From an uncultured Woeseiaceae bacterium (GTDB lineage: Bacteria; Pseudomonadota; Gammaproteobacteria; Steroidobacterales; Woeseiaceae): 6,527 bases of DNA. The position numbers and the translations under genes were made by a program. Under the pieces are notes generated by a model. That model did no database searches and was not told where the DNA came from. It saw only the letters and a program-made list of their open reading frames with translations. The first letter of the stretch is position 1. The number at the start of each line of letters is the position of its first letter. Shown piece after piece: positions 6,001-6,527 of this stretch. The stretch lies in NCBI GenBank assembly GCA_945787435.1, contig CALZHX010000247.1:1-6527 (forward strand), in the 5' to 3' direction.

Positions 6001-6527
6001 GTCGTTTCAAAGTGTTTTCTTAGTCTGTCCAGGAAGGCGGCTGCGGCACCGCTATCAATGCCTGCTGCTGCCATCTCGACGCCCTGTTTCGCGTCCTGCG
6101 CACTCCCTTGCACCTCGAGAACGAGCGATGTTCCCATCAGTAACGCGTCTCGGTGGGCGCCCTTGTCATCGCCAGTAAATACACGCATCAGTTCCTGCGC
6201 GTTGTACTCGGCGTCGCCGCCGGCAAGCTGCTCGGCAGAGCAGCGTGTGACGCCATAGTCTTCCGGTGTGCGTTGCAGTTCATTGACGCTGCCTGGTGTC
6301 ACATCAAACAACGTGAACTCGCCGACAGGCGTCGCTTCGTCCCACCCGGGTTCGCCGTGTACAACGAATGCCCTCTCAATAGGCATGCCGGCCAACGCGT
6401 CCGCCATCAATCGAGCGGCATCGGTGCTCCAGGCGCCGATCACTTGATACGGTGGTGCGGCTGGATTGGTCAAAGGCCCGAGCATGTTAAATACAGTGCG
6501 CACGGCTAATGCACCGCGAACCGGCAT
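5997..6527 (-). CDS. trpD: Anthranilate phosphoribosyltransferase, C-terminal half (cut by window edge)
   Basis: The visible 176 codons are the 3' half of trpD; the family is about 340 residues, so roughly 165 N-terminal residues lie beyond 6527. The enzyme joins anthranilate to PRPP. The sequence opens inside the conserved RTVFNMLGPLTNPA segment (about visible residues 10-23), followed by VVHGEPGWDEAT, which holds the Asp-Glu pair that binds the second magnesium in this family. The region ending NAQELMRVFTG and the C-terminal helices around GAAAAFLDRLR are also typical. The Met codon at the very edge is internal to the protein, not the start. The PRPP-binding glycine loop cannot be checked because it lies outside. 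The stop overlaps trpC by 4 bp (ATGA). Confidence 0.95.
   Translation of the reverse strand: MPVRGALAVRTVFNMLGPLTNPAAPPYQVIGAWSTDAARLMADALAGMPIERAFVVHGEPGWDEATPVGEFTLFDVTPGSVNELQRTPEDYGVTRCSAEQLAGGDAEYNAQELMRVFTGDDKGAHRDALLMGTSLVLEVQGSAQDAKQGVEMAAAGIDSGAAAAFLDRLRKHFETT

Noticed and set aside
6525..6527. Start codon of trpD at the window edge
   Set aside because: The following residues align with the middle of anthranilate phosphoribosyltransferase (RTVFNMLGPLTNP), so this Met is internal and the gene continues outside the window.
89..6527. A novel defence, mobile or biosynthetic system spanning the window
   Set aside because: All genes on the right are standard tryptophan biosynthesis plus one small DUF2007 protein, and the left gene is a known type of c-di-GMP protein. 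No transposase, integrase, direct repeats, CRISPR repeats or tRNA were seen.

Overview
The window looks like a chromosomal segment of a free-living proteobacterium, most likely an environmental gammaproteobacterium. The evidence is a moderately GC-rich sequence, tight gene packing, Shine-Dalgarno-led ATG starts, and proteobacterial-type Trp enzymes and PAS-GGDEF-EAL architecture. The lineage is an inference from protein style; no rRNA or tRNA is present to fix it.

The left third (89-2197, plus strand) holds one 702-residue cyclic-di-GMP protein: a degenerate receiver-like N-terminus, a PAS domain, a GGDEF domain with intact active site and I-site, and an EAL domain that has lost several catalytic residues. 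Upstream (1-88) lie a plausible extended -10 promoter and a nested dyad. The gene converges on the cluster to its right. The 91-bp gap between them (2198-2288) holds a symmetric 9-bp inverted repeat, a small GC hairpin and a three-copy pentamer repeat, but no clear intrinsic terminator.

The rest (2289-6527) is minus-strand and is the distal part of a tryptophan biosynthesis operon, transcribed right to left: trpD (3' half only, cut by the window edge), trpC, trpF, trpB, trpA, then a small DUF2007-type gene with a C-terminal zinc finger. All five junctions overlap. Four use the 4-bp ATGA stop/start overlap and trpB/trpA overlap by 14 bp, so the operon is probably translationally coupled. Together the Trp enzymes convert anthranilate plus PRPP to tryptophan: PRPP transfer (TrpD), isomerisation (TrpF), indole-glycerol-phosphate formation (TrpC) and the TrpA/TrpB synthase. 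The operon promoter and any trpE/trpG lie outside the window.

Most of this is ordinary metabolism. The points worth a second look are the asymmetric (cyclase-intact, phosphodiesterase-degenerate) c-di-GMP protein, the RanBP2-like zinc-finger DUF2007 gene locked into the trp operon, and a TrpF whose usual catalytic Asp position appears to be Glu. I found no mobile element, CRISPR array, RNA gene or clearly novel multi-gene system.
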